From: Channallabes apus
Taxonomy: Eukaryota > Chordata > Actinopteri > Siluriformes > Clariidae
Direction of reading: 5' to 3'
Length of the DNA stretch: 64,000 nt
Assembly (NCBI GenBank): GCA_030522415.1
Contig: CM060124.1
Span: 31,547,254-31,611,253 of the forward strand
Under the pieces are notes generated by a model. That model had not been told where the DNA came from and searched no databases. It worked only from the letters and a program-made list of their open reading frames with translations. The position numbers were made by a program, and so were the translations under genes. Shown here in pieces: positions 54,301 to 64,000 of the stretch. Each line of letters opens with the position of its first letter. The stretch's first letter is position 1.

Positions 54301-55904
54301 AATAATTTTAAAAATAATAGTTTGGGGGTCAAAACCAGATGAGAGACTGGGGGTGGCACCGATGAGGTTGCAAAAGGCCTTCCAGAACTGGGCAGAGAAC
54401 TGGGGTCCCCTGTCTGAAACAATGTCGATGGGGAGTCCGTGAAGTCGAAAGACGTGGTTGACAAGGAGCTCAGCTGTTTCTTTGGCGGACGGAAGCTTGG
54501 GTACTGGAATGAAATGAGCTGCCTTAGAAAAACGGATAACAACAGTTAAGATTCAGGTGTTATCTTGTGATGGTGGTAGTCCAGTGACAAAATCGATGGA
54601 GATGTGGGACCAGGGGGGTTGAGGGATGGGTAGAGGTCTAAGTAGACCCTCAGGGGGTCGGTTAGAGTTCTTATTCCTGGAACAGATGTCACAGGAAGCT
54701 ACAAAGTTCTTGACGTCCTCCTTGAACGTGGGCCACCAGAAGCGTTGGTGTAGGAGGAAGAGGGTGCGTGTCACGCCAATCTGGAACTATGGGCCCAGTC
54801 CAACACCTGCGAGCGCACAGAGGTGGGAACAAAGAGTTTGTTGGGGGGGACAGCGCTTGGGCCTTGTTCTCGTTTGAGGGTCTGTTGGACGAGGTGCTCC
54901 ACCTCAAGTCGGGTCACTGCCATGAGACAATGAGGGGGAAGGATTGTCTCCGGTATCGTCATGTCATGGGGAGTCGAAAACTGTCGGGAGAGGGCATCAG
55001 GCTTGACATTCTTGGAACCCGGGCGGTATGACAACGTAAATTGGAAGCGGGAGAAGAACAGTGACCATCGTGCCTGATGTGAATTCAGTCTCTTTGCCGT
55101 CTTTAGGTATTCTGCACCCTCCAACCAATGTCTCCACTCCTCGAGTGCCAGCTTGACCGCCAAAAGTTCACGATCTCCAATGCCGTAGTTACGTTCTGGG
55201 GGTGTGAGACGGCGGGAGAAAAAGGAGCAGGGGTGGAGTTTGTTATCCTCCGGAGATCTCTGTGACAGGACAGCCCCTACTCCCGTTTCGGATGCGTCTA
55301 CCTCCATGACAAACTGGAGAGAAGGGTCTAGAAATTTGAGAACTGGGGCCGTGGTGAAGCGGCACTTAAGTTCCTTGAAGGCCTTATCGGCCAGAGGGTT
55401 CCATCGGAACGAGATCTTTGATGAGGTGAGTGTAGTAAGTGTACTGTTTCATCGCCCCTCTCTCTGGGCGAGAGAGGGAGTAGAGTCGCCCCTTGGGTGG
55501 GGAGTAGCCAGGAAGGAGGTCAATCGCGCAGTCGTAGGGCGGTGAGGTGGTAAGGATATAGCCCGTGATTTACTGAACACCAGTCGTAGGTCGTGATATT
55601 CGAGGGGAACCTTGGTTAAATCGGGGATCTCCTCTTGTGACGCAGGTGAGGTCCGGCCCGTGGGAGCTGAGTGTAGACATGAGGAGAGGCAGGTGGTACT
55701 CCAATCAAGGATGCTTCCCTTTTTCCAATCAATGTGGGGGTTATGTAGCTTTAGCCAAGGTAGCCCCAACATAATGGGTGCATGAGCGTTTTGAATGATC
55801 AGAAATGTAATGGTTTCAGTGTGATTGCCTGAAAACTGTAGGGTAATGGGGGTGGTGCATGTCATGACACGGCGAGGAAGAGTGACCAGCCTACATTTGC
55901 TCCT
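54300..55904 (-). pseudogene. Second Ty3/Gypsy pol remnant, internally deleted
   Basis: On the minus strand: protease end and LGLPWLKLHNP linker with the start of reverse transcriptase (55865-55449), then directly RNase H ([12 protein letters not shown], 55307 on) and the [13 protein letters not shown] linker, then integrase (zinc-finger region CDICSRN and core SHISIDFVTGLP, 54774-54553), and a frameshifted integrase end (54542-54310). The catalytic part of reverse transcriptase is deleted. It is a different family member from 40985-43200. Confidence 0.85.
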
Positions 55905-56045
55905 GGGCTAGTCCACGGGTATCCTAAAGTGTAACCATGAAATTTAATAGGGACATTCTCTTTTTTGCCAGGCCACAGTTGTAAATAAGAAACCTGTTCT
56001 TAATCTGTCTTGCCTGGTTAAATAAAGGTATAAAAAAAAAAAAAA
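55905..56045 (+). repeat. LINE-type 3' tail
   Basis: GCCACAGTTGTAAATAAGAA and TGCCTGGTTAAATAAAGGTA followed by a poly-A run. Tails of this type end LINEs in several fish groups (recall). It lies between the Gypsy fragment and env. Confidence 0.65.
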
Positions 56046-56148
56046 TCTTCTATTCTCTGACATCCGTGGCCCCCACGGATTTTCTGTGTGTACTGACACA
56101 CTAGGGGTTACATATGCAGGATATCATGAGCCTGTCCAATTGAAATAC

Positions 56149-56940
56149 CTAGGTAAGGTCATATGCGTCTGACCCACACACCCACATTACTGTATTTGTT
56201 GACGATAGTTCTATGAACGGACAACTACCATCATTTGGAAAATAATTACCATCTATACTATATTTAGGTGACCTACCTTTTGAACGATTGGTTATACGAA
56301 CGTAAGTGGTGCACTCAGACCATCCTAAGTCAGGTTCCCCATTTTCCCTTTGATCTTGCACAACGCAAGTGTCTCCTTTTTGCCATGGGACCATATAAGT
56401 AGAATTGTCTTCATATTTCTTAACAGGCAATGGGGAGCAATAGCTCCCTGGGGCATCAAAACATAGGTTATTGGAATAATTACACCCAGGGACTGCTGAG
56501 TTTGGTCTCCCTGTTTGTTTGTAGTATTCAGATATCTGTAAGATGGCCATGGTGGTTATCGGGATGATACAAGACGTGTTGTCTGCATTTGCTTCTGCTG
56601 CTGTGACATTATTTAGGGGCAGTGCTACCCAGCTCGAGGACATGGCATGGCATACACAACATGGGCCATTGTGTATATCTGTCATATTATCAGCAATGCC
56701 TAATGATAGAGCACATCCGCAATTCCTAGCACATCTACTGACATTAGCGTTATGCCTTTTTATCATGCTGTCTCTTCTCTTTATTCTAGTTAAATGCATG
56801 TGGCTTGAGTTTGTTGAATAGACTTTACCATGGCCATTTCTCTCTGAATTCTCAATAAGTAGGCACATCAGGGTAACCATAACTATTATTATTCCTAAAT
56901 AATTAATGCTTTGGGGTGTTGTTTTCTCATTTGTAACCAA
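56149..56940 (-). pseudogene. Endogenous retrovirus env, surface-subunit part
   Basis: An open frame of 263 codons on the minus strand. It has an N-terminal hydrophobic segment (about residues 15-28) that would act as signal or anchor, a basic cleavage-like stretch, many Cys residues and several N-glycosylation sequons, and near its end a WVCG-type motif seen in Env proteins of fish retroviruses. It stops before the transmembrane subunit; the next Env-like piece is past the Gypsy fragment at 54300. gag and pol of this provirus are not in the window. It is described as a broken relic. Confidence 0.6.
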
Positions 56941-57770
56941 GGGTCCAGTCCAGCTAATTCAATGTCTGTAGTGTGAATAATCTCAGTCACTAATATTCTC
57001 CATCCTCTAAAACATTCTTCTATCCTGTCAGTAGTTACAACACTTACTTTTAACTCTAATTACTTTTATATGTCACCAATGTTACTCAGTGCTACTGCTA
57101 CTTTGACACCTTACAATTTCCTCATGTGTTGTCCTCAAATGTAGTGTACTTATTGTTGTGATGAATTTGAGTGTAGAGTTGTGGTTCTGCGTTGTTTCTG
57201 TCACTCTAGTTGGTTCTTCTGACCCATGCACTTTGCGTGCAGGTGAGGGTCTGTTGGGGTTTACAGGAGAGGTTACTAGCACATCACTGTTCACCCTTGT
57301 TGACCTGTGTTTTCTCTTACTGTACGTTCTGGAGCATGTTTGGGGTGGTTGGCGTGTACCCCCATCTCTGTTTCCACTACTTTGACTTCTTTTTGTGGTG
57401 TTAGGAGCACTGTCAGTGGGCCTGTATTAAAAATAAATCCTCAAAGAGTTTTGCACAATAACATAACATTTCATCTTCACAATGTCCTCTTACTTTTTGT
57501 GTGCTCTGGCTTCATCTTAATTCCTTTATCTACAGTACAGTATGTTATTAGTAACACAAATGCACATACAGTACTATCGCTTATTCCCTCTTTTGACACA
57601 TGGTCCTTACCCGTGTGTCAACTTAGCATAAAAAGAAGATAGCTTTGGCTTCTTATTGTACACAGAGGTCTTAAATAATTATACTAGCTGTTAGGACAGT
57701 TAGCAAGACCTGCCTGTTTATTATCTGATAATTATCTGGTGTTAAATAATAGAAACTCTGACATCTCTGT
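56941..57770. other. No gene seen
   Basis: Short ORFs only, without recognisable motifs. It may include decayed retroviral sequence. Confidence 0.4.
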
Positions 57771-57774
57771 TTAT

Positions 57775-57890
57775 AGATGATGATGAAGATGATGATGGTG
57801 TGAGACTGTTAGTGGAGTTGACTGAACCTGTGTGCCTCCAGAGATCAGTGTGTCCGTTTAACTCTGACTACGGGACCTACGACCTGTGAG
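57775..57890 (+). CDS. Possible terminal exon of an unidentified host gene
   Basis: After an acceptor-like CTGTTTATAG the frame reads DDDEDDDGVRLLVELTEP then VCLQRSVCPFNSDYGTYDL and stops at TGA (57888-57890). The end looks like a real protein C-terminus. No upstream exon is recognised and the family is unknown to me. Confidence 0.35.
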
Positions 57891-57982
57891 ACAAGACAAG
57901 AGCGACGTGCACAGCTGGATGTTTAAAGAGGAGGGAACCAGCATTGAGAACAAACTACGCAGTGCAAGAAAATCAACTGCCA

Positions 57983-58489
57983 CTGTCATGCGCACTCAGC
58001 CGCGACCGGCACTAGGACCCGGAAGTAAGATGGTCGCGAACCTGAAAGCATAAAAGGAAACAAGATGGCGCCGCACATCTCTCTGTCATTGAGTTTTGCC
58101 CATGCTATTTCGGAATCGTTCCTGTTCACATGAGTACTCACTTTCTTGGGTTTGCTTTCAGACTGAGTGTGTGTTTATAGGATGAGGGTTAGATTGTGTC
58201 TTTCCTTTACTCATTCACTTTGAGAGTCCTTATAGTAAATTGCGTGATTATCCTGCCCGCTCGTGTCCATCCGCGTTTGGGTTTATCATTCACGCTACAG
58301 GGCTAACTGCTAAGCTACGGCTTTCTGGTCGTCATCGGGTTAGTTCTGACAGCCACAAAGAGGATTTGACAGTTGGCTTCAGCCATGGAGTAAATGCCTG
58401 GCTTGTGATGAAGATGATGTCGTATACAGTAGTTCCTTTGTATAGAGAAAGACTTTCGAAGCCCCTTTGTTAGATAATAAAAGCGTTAC
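57983..58489 (+). repeat. Possible solo LTR
   Basis: Starts TGTCATGC and ends GCGTTACA, with a CATAAAAGG box near 58050 and AATAAAAGCG near the end, in LTR order. The flanking bases do not give a clear target duplication. Confidence 0.35.
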
Positions 58490-58494
58490 ACCTA

Positions 58495-59105
58495 CTTTGG
58501 AAATACCTTCATAAATACTAATCATCTTTTGGATAGTAACTGACTCAACATCATCACACCACTCTGACAAAAGCAGACAGTGTTTAGTACAAACACACTG
58601 AAACACAAGTGTTACTGGACCACAGAACTTAATTAGACAAAGACATATTTGTAGTTAAGGATGTATTTGTACTGTAGGTCCTGTGTGTCCCGTATTGTTT
58701 AATGTGCTCGTATGAAACTTCCTGTAGTGGCCAAACTGAATTTTGGTTTTGTAACAAACGGTTTCAGGATGTGTTCAGAGGAAGTGTGTGACAAAATCAG
58801 TGTGTAACAAAGAATTCTAAAACTATAGTTATATGTTTACAGTTTTTTCTGATGGCTTAAACCCTAACTGTGATTCTTGTAGCACTTCAACACTGCACAA
58901 CACTCTTTTTGCAGATATTGCTGATGGTATAGTTGCACTTCCTGTTCGCTGTTTTGAAAACCCCTTATGGTTTAATATCATGTGTTTCTTTACAGAAAGA
59001 AACAAAGTGCAAGTGTGCAACATTGCAACAAGGATCTTGAGATTATCATCAAATCACATCACATCAAATAAATAAGATAGACTGGATTAAACTTACTGGG
59101 CTACA
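58495..59105. other. No gene seen
   Basis: A short ORF at 58833-59075 shows no known domain. Confidence 0.4.
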
Positions 59106-59528
59106 TCAGGGCTACTCTGGTCGACAATGTGATAAATCGTGACCTGTCCATGAGGGAGGCTGGGCAAAGAGTCCAACCTAACCTCAGTCAGTACAGAGTA
59201 GCATCGATAATAAGGACATTCCGACTGGAGAACAGGTATATCTTCAAGTTTATTCTCTAATTACTGTATGTGTCACATGATTCTGTATCATACAGTATTA
59301 CAGTATGGACCTGTACCATACAGAAATGGGTAGTGCTGTGAAGTATATCTAAAGGAATACCATTGTGATGTTACAGTACTGTGTACAGTTTGAAGAACAG
59401 TATTTATAGTTACAGCAGTTCCACCAGGCAGCTTTGGTCCAAGATTGGTTCAACAACCATAACCAGTTCACACTTTTATATCTGCCCCCTTACAGCCCCT
59501 TTCTAAATGCAACTGAGGAATACTTTTC
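59106..59528 (+). pseudogene. DDE_3-type transposase, 5' fragment
   Basis: 59139-59234 encodes a helix-turn-helix piece (MREAGQRVQPNLSQYRVAS) ending at a donor-like AG/GTATAT. 59434-59528 encodes the catalytic end FTLLYLPPYSPFLNATEEYF, whose Glu corresponds to the last acid of the DDE triad. The segment between has been lost or is intronic. The frame is cut by the foldback element that starts at 59529 and resumes at 62772. Confidence 0.65.
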
Positions 59529-60316
59529 TATGGAACGATATCGCGGACAATATTCAAATGCAATTGCAAATAGCATTTGCAATTGCGTTTCCCATATGTG
59601 GACGCACAAAGTGTGCCATAATTCAAATGCAATTGCAAACTTTGCATTACCGTTTGCTGATTCGCCTTTGCGAGCGCACACTGACTGCCACATTTCAAAT
59701 GAAAAAACGAAGTCCATTTGCATTTGTATTTCCCAGGTCTTACACGTCATGAATCTGTCATATTTAAATAGCAAAATCAATCACCACATTTGCTTTTTCA
59801 CTTTCTCTGCGCCGCGCGTCAAGCCGGCCAAAATTCAAACGCAATCGCTAATCCATTTGCAATTGCATTTCCAACACGTTACACAGAAACCTGTCAATCA
59901 GCGTCAGGGGCGGGTCTATACTGTGGGGCGGGATTGTATGGGGAGTGACGTCACTCGCACTCGCCGACCAAGAAGGGGGATATTTGAGCACTGGAGGTGA
60001 ACCGAGATTATCTCATTTGTTTATCAAGAAATAAACACACAAAAATGACAAATCGCATATTTTCTTGCTCCGGAGTGGACAGAGAAGTTTTTACAAATAA
60101 AAATATTTTTAGATCTTCTCCTGTTACAGCCTGCTGGAGCTAAATCTTTCAGAAACGCTGCGTACCGGTGTTATGCGCTAAAATGCCTCCCTGCCACTGA
60201 TTGCACCCCCACAAAATCTCTGTCAAATATTCATATTATTATTATCAAATATAATATATGAGTATTATCACGAAGCGATTTTTATTATAAATAAGAAATA
60301 TAAAAATATACATGTA

Positions 60317-61941
60317 CAACCCCTGGCAAAAATTCTGGAATCACCCTCTCAGAAGATGTTCATTCAAATGTTTAATTGTGTATAAAAAAAAAAAACAAGC
60401 ACATACATGCCACAAAACTATTTTTACTCAACAATCCAAACTTCTGGCTGTATAAAACACTTAAAAAAAAAAAAAACTACGAAAGATATAAATATAGTCA
60501 ATGACAACTGTTTTAACAGCTCAAACAGAGGAAAAAAATATGGAATCACAAATCTGAGGGAAAAAATATGGAATCACCATGCACTTTGCATTTCTACAAC
60601 TGCTAATTAGTCTACAGTTAAAAAAGAGTGCTTGCACACATTAGGGATGTGTTGAACCAAGATGATTGACATAACTCATAGCTCCAACACGAGAGAAGTC
60701 AGTTGACAAAGGAGAGAATTATCAAACTTCTTGAAGAAGGTAAATCTTCATGGAATGTTGCAAAAGATGTTGGTTGTTCCCAGTCAGCTGTGTCTAAAAT
60801 CTGGACCAAGTACAAATCAAATGGAAAGGTTGTAAAAGGGAAGCGTACTGGTAGACCAAGAAAGACATCAAAGCGCCAAGACAGAAAACTTAAAGCAATA
60901 TGCCTTGAAAACAGAAAATGCACAACAAAACAAATGAGGAACAAATGGGCAGAAAGTGGAGTCAATGTCTGTGACCGGACAGTAAGAAACCGCCTAAAAG
61001 AAATGGGATTTACATACAGAAAAGCCAAAAGAAAACCATCATTAACATCTAAACAGAAAAATACAAGGGTTCAGTGGGCTAAAGAAAGACAATCTTGGAC
61101 TGCGGATGACTGGATGAGAGTTAGAGTCAGTGATGAATCACGAATCTGCATTGCGCAGGGTGATGATGCTGGAACTTTTGTTTGGTGCCGTTCCAATGAA
61201 ATTTATAAAGACAACTGCCTGAAGAAAACATGCAAATTTCCACAATCATTATAGATATGGGGTTGTATGTCAGGTAAAGGTATGGGAGACATGACAGTCA
61301 TTACATCTTCTATAAATGCACAAGTTTATGTTGAGATTTTGGACACTTTTCTTATTCCATCAATTGAAAGGATGTTTGGTGATGGTAGCATCATTTTTCA
61401 GGATGATAATGCATCGTGCCATAGGGCAAAATCTGTGAAAACATTCCTACAGGAAGGACATATAATGTCAATGGCATGGCCTGCAAATAGTCCGGACCTT
61501 AATCCAATTGAAAATCTGTGGTGGAAATGAAAGAAAATGGTCCAGGACACGGCTCCAACCTGCAAAGCTGATCTGGCAACTGCAATAAGACAAAGCTGGA
61601 GACAGACTGATGAAGTCTACTGTTGGACATTAGTTAAATCCAGGCCTCAGAGAATTCAAGCTGTTATAAAAGCCAGAGGTGCTGCAACAAAGTACAAGTA
61701 GTGTTTTTATTTGGTGATTCCATATTTTTTTCCTCTGTTTGAGTTGTTAAAACAGTTGTCGTTGACTATAGTTATCTTTCTTTGTTTTTTTTAAGTGTTT
61801 TATACAGCCAGAAGTTTGGATTGTTGAGTGAAAATAGTTTTGTGGCATGTACAGTATGTGCTTGTTTTTTTTTCTACACAATTAAACATTTGAATGAACA
61901 TCTTCTGAGAGGGGTGATTCCAGAATTTTTGCCAGGGGTTG
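60317..61941 (+). mobile_element. Tc1-like element inside the foldback element
   Basis: Bounded by TA at 60315-60316 and 61942-61943. The ends CAACCCCTGGCAAAAATTCT are inverted, and similarity continues inwards for about 160 bp. It contains a broken transposase gene. Confidence 0.9.
60703..61701 (+). pseudogene. Tc1-like transposase with two in-frame stops
   Basis: One frame runs from about 60690 to the TAG at 61699-61701. TAG at 61252-61254 and TGA at 61528-61530 interrupt it. Motifs include a helix-turn-helix with SWNVAKDVGCSQSAVSKIW, the GRPRK hook, the first Asp in VSDESRICI, the second in IFQDDNASCH and Glu in SPDLNPIENLW. The initiator codon is not obvious: 60703 is TTG and no in-frame ATG lies just upstream. 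Confidence 0.88.
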
Positions 61942-62771
61942 TATGTGAAAATAATATATAATTAATATATTTTCCCCCTATACTACGTGTTTTTTTTTAT
62001 ATAGATTATTTTATAATCAAATTCGTTTGGTGCAATTTGTAAATCATAAACCTATTAATTTATGTTGTAATATTTGATAGAGGTTATGTTGGGGGGGCAA
62101 TCAGTGGCAGGGAGGCATTTTAGCGCATAACACCGGTACGCAGCGTTTCTGAAAGATTTAGCTCCAGCAGGCTGTAACAGGAGAAGATCTAAAAATATTT
62201 TTATTTGTAAAAACTTCTCTGTCCACTCCGGAGCAAGAAAATATGCGATTTGTCATTTTTGTGTGTTTATTTCTTGATAAACAAATGAGATAATCTCGGT
62301 TCACCTCCAGTGCTCAAATATCCCCCTCTTGGTCGGCGAGTGCGAGTGACGTCACTCCCCATACAATCCCGCCCCACAGTATAGACCCGCCCCTGACGCT
62401 GATTGACAGGTTTCTGTGTAACGTGTTGGAAATGCAATTGCAAATGGATTAGCGATTGCGTTTGAATTTTGGCCGGCTTGACGCGCGGCGCAGAGAAAGT
62501 GAAAAAGCAAACGTGGTAATTGATTTTGCTATTTAAATATGACAGGTTCATGACGTGTAAGACCTGGGAAATACAAATGCAAATGGACTTTGTTTTTTCA
62601 TTTGAAATGTGGCAGTCAGTGTGCGCTCGCAAAGGCGAATCAGCAAACGGTAATGCAAAGTTTGCAATTGCATTTGAATTATGGCACACTTTGTGCGTCT
62701 ACATATGGGAAACGCAATTGCAAATGCTATTTGCAATTGCATTTGAATATTGTCCGCGATATCGTTCCATA

Positions 62772-62990
62772 CTTTTCAGCATGGTGGTGGAAAGTATATG
62801 ATCGGGCAACCACACGTTCGCATGATTCTTCTGCAAGCAATGGAAGACACATACGGAGACATTGAGGTGGGATGGATTCAAGGGTGGATTCGGCACACAA
62901 GGCGATATTTTCCCTGTGTGACATTGTCGCCTGTGATGTCGATGAGGTCTTGTGGCCATAACCAAATAGAAGACGGGATCCATAACCACC
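62772..62990 (+). pseudogene. DDE_3-type transposase, 3' fragment
   Basis: Continues the gene cut at 59528: WWWKVYD, then with a frameshift LLQAMEDTYGDIEVGWIQGW and the C-terminal CDVDEVLWP-like end. It aligns with the better preserved copy at 63421-63663. Confidence 0.65.
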
Positions 62991-63420
62991 CACTCCCACC
63001 CCCACCACACACATCATATATATATAATTTTTTTGGTTACTTTTTGTTGCTAAATTTCTGTAAGAATGTCTGTTTATGGTAAAAATTATTGTTTGATTAC
63101 TGTATAAATTACTTTTGGCTTTTACAGAAGAGCAAAATACAAAAATAGAAACACAAAGACTGGAGTGTTTAATATAAAGCCCATCAGTGTGTTGCTGGTG
63201 ATATGAAAGGGTAATTTAAATGGCACCTGTGTGTGTATGGTTTTGTTGCAAGTATTTCATTTTTAGAAAGGAGTGTTAAGTTTTGATTGCAGTGTTTCAT
63301 TTTGACAAAGATGAGTTGTTAAGTTGTTAAAGTGTCTATATCTGATCGGCTTGTGTGTAGAGTTTTGACATGGTGGGCCAAATTCTGCAATAAGTGTGAA
63401 AGCAATAGACAAAAACTGTA
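62990..63420. other. No gene seen
   Basis: AT-rich sequence between two transposase fragments. Confidence 0.4.
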
Positions 63421-63663
63421 AATCCCATCGAGGAGTTCTTCTCTGCCTGGCGCTGGAAAGTGTACGACCGTCATCCTCATCAACAGGTAGCCCTTTTACA
63501 GGCAATGGAGGAGGCATGTGGAGATATTGACCAGGCATCATGTCAGGCCTGGATACGGCATTCAAGGAGATATTTTCCCCGGTGCCTTGGACTGGAGGAT
63601 ACCGCATGCGATGTGGACCAAATTTTGTGGCCGGACCCAGAAAGACGACATGATGTAGGCTGA
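63421..63663 (+). pseudogene. DDE_3-type transposase, C-terminal fragment, second copy
   Basis: Eighty codons open to TGA: NPIEEFFSAWRWKVYD, then QAMEEACGDIDQASCQAWI, RHSRRYFPRCL and WPDPERRHDVG. The E of NPIEE is the last acid of the DDE triad. No upstream part is seen in this copy. Confidence 0.7.
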
Positions 63664-64000
63664 TTGTCTTTTTTTTCCCCCTTTTTTTTTGTGAAATTAC
63701 TATTTTGTGTTCTGACTTTGTCTTGGTTTTGATGAGTGTGAATAAACACCAATACTTGAAGTTTGGATCCTTGTATGTTTACATGACACTATGACAAAAG
63801 TATGACCTCAAATTAACATCTGTACACAGAGAAAGCAAAAGCCAGATGTGTTTTGTATTCATACCATCAGTGTGCAGTTGGCGCATTGTGTGCTTAGTAG
63901 ATAATGGCTTGTGTGTACTGTTTGATACGAAAACACCATTTTTACAAAGGTGTGAAGAGTTACAGTTTTTCTCATTTGCTAAGACATGCTCAGTGAAACT
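63664..64000. other. No gene seen
   Basis: Downstream flank of the transposase fragment with an AATAAA at about 63742. Confidence 0.5.

Larger units (their letters stand above)
59529..62771. mobile_element. Foldback element with inverted arms of about 680 bp
   Basis: The left arm 59529-60210 and the right arm 62091-62771 are near-perfect inverted copies. They start TATGGAACGATATCGCGGAC and end in its reverse complement. CTTTTC is duplicated at 59523-59528 and 62772-62777. The arms contain several copies of the palindromic motif CAAATGCAATTGCAAA. ORFs reported in the arms are readthrough of the interrupted transposase and show no domain. A Tc1 occupies the centre. Confidence 0.9.

Noticed and set aside
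59434..60000. 188-codon ORF
   Set aside because: It starts in a transposase fragment and runs into the arm of the foldback element. The second half is not a protein domain, as shown by the mirrored ORF at 62267-62689.

Overview
This window is teleost fish genomic DNA (inference). The evidence is the mix of Tc1/mariner transposons, Rex1-like and CR1/L2-like LINEs, hAT elements with 8-bp target duplications, Ty3/Gypsy and endogenous retrovirus remnants, fish-type tRNA-derived SINEs and many CA/TG microsatellites, together with a spliced vertebrate gene. The species cannot be fixed from sequence alone. Almost all of the window is mobile DNA. The only host gene I recognise securely is aste1 (protein asteroid homolog 1, an XPG/FEN1-like nuclease family member). 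It occurs twice on the minus strand, about 45 kb apart in direct orientation: an incomplete copy at 1071-3.5 kb and a complete five-exon copy at 44.35-48.5 kb.

Layout. 0-0.5 kb: 3' end of a Tc1 element. 1-3.6 kb: aste1 copy A with interferon-response-like sites in its promoter. 3.85-4.7 kb: a TIR element. 5.2-6.3 kb: decayed Tc1. 6.71-8.67 kb: a hAT element carrying a Tc1 with an intact transposase ORF. 9.7-11 kb: a possible small host gene on the minus strand. 11.3-11.75 kb: a retroviral-type LTR. 12.4-14 kb: exons of a multicopy fish gene. 14-22.3 kb: repeats, microsatellites, a large hairpin and a SINE. 23.04-31.96 kb: a nested set in which a hAT element contains a second TIR element, which contains a 4.3-kb non-autonomous LTR retrotransposon. 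32-34 kb: SINE and repeats. 34.8-36.35 kb: a CR1/L2-type LINE fragment cut by an intact 1.59-kb Tc1. 38.17-40.55 kb: a hAT-like element inside another hAT-like element. 41-43.6 kb: a Gypsy pol remnant. 44.35-48.6 kb: aste1 copy B. 49.95-56.94 kb: an endogenous retrovirus remnant (env and LTR) broken by a Rex1-like LINE and a Gypsy fragment. 57.8 kb: an orphan host-like exon. 59.1-63.7 kb: fragments of a DDE transposase, one split by a 3.2-kb foldback element that itself carries a Tc1.

The most unusual object is the LTR retrotransposon at 24570-28861. Its 364-bp LTRs look identical apart from the last base and are flanked by a perfect 5-bp duplication. Its only long ORF starts inside U5 and encodes a 1204-residue protein, most of which is about 85 decapeptides specified by a 30-bp minisatellite. 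There is no pol. Ten nucleotides just after the 5' LTR are perfectly complementary to ten nucleotides placed 31 bp after the start of the LTR TATA box. This is the arrangement expected for Tf1/sushi-type self-priming rather than tRNA priming. The nested insertions give a relative chronology that can be read directly from the target duplications.
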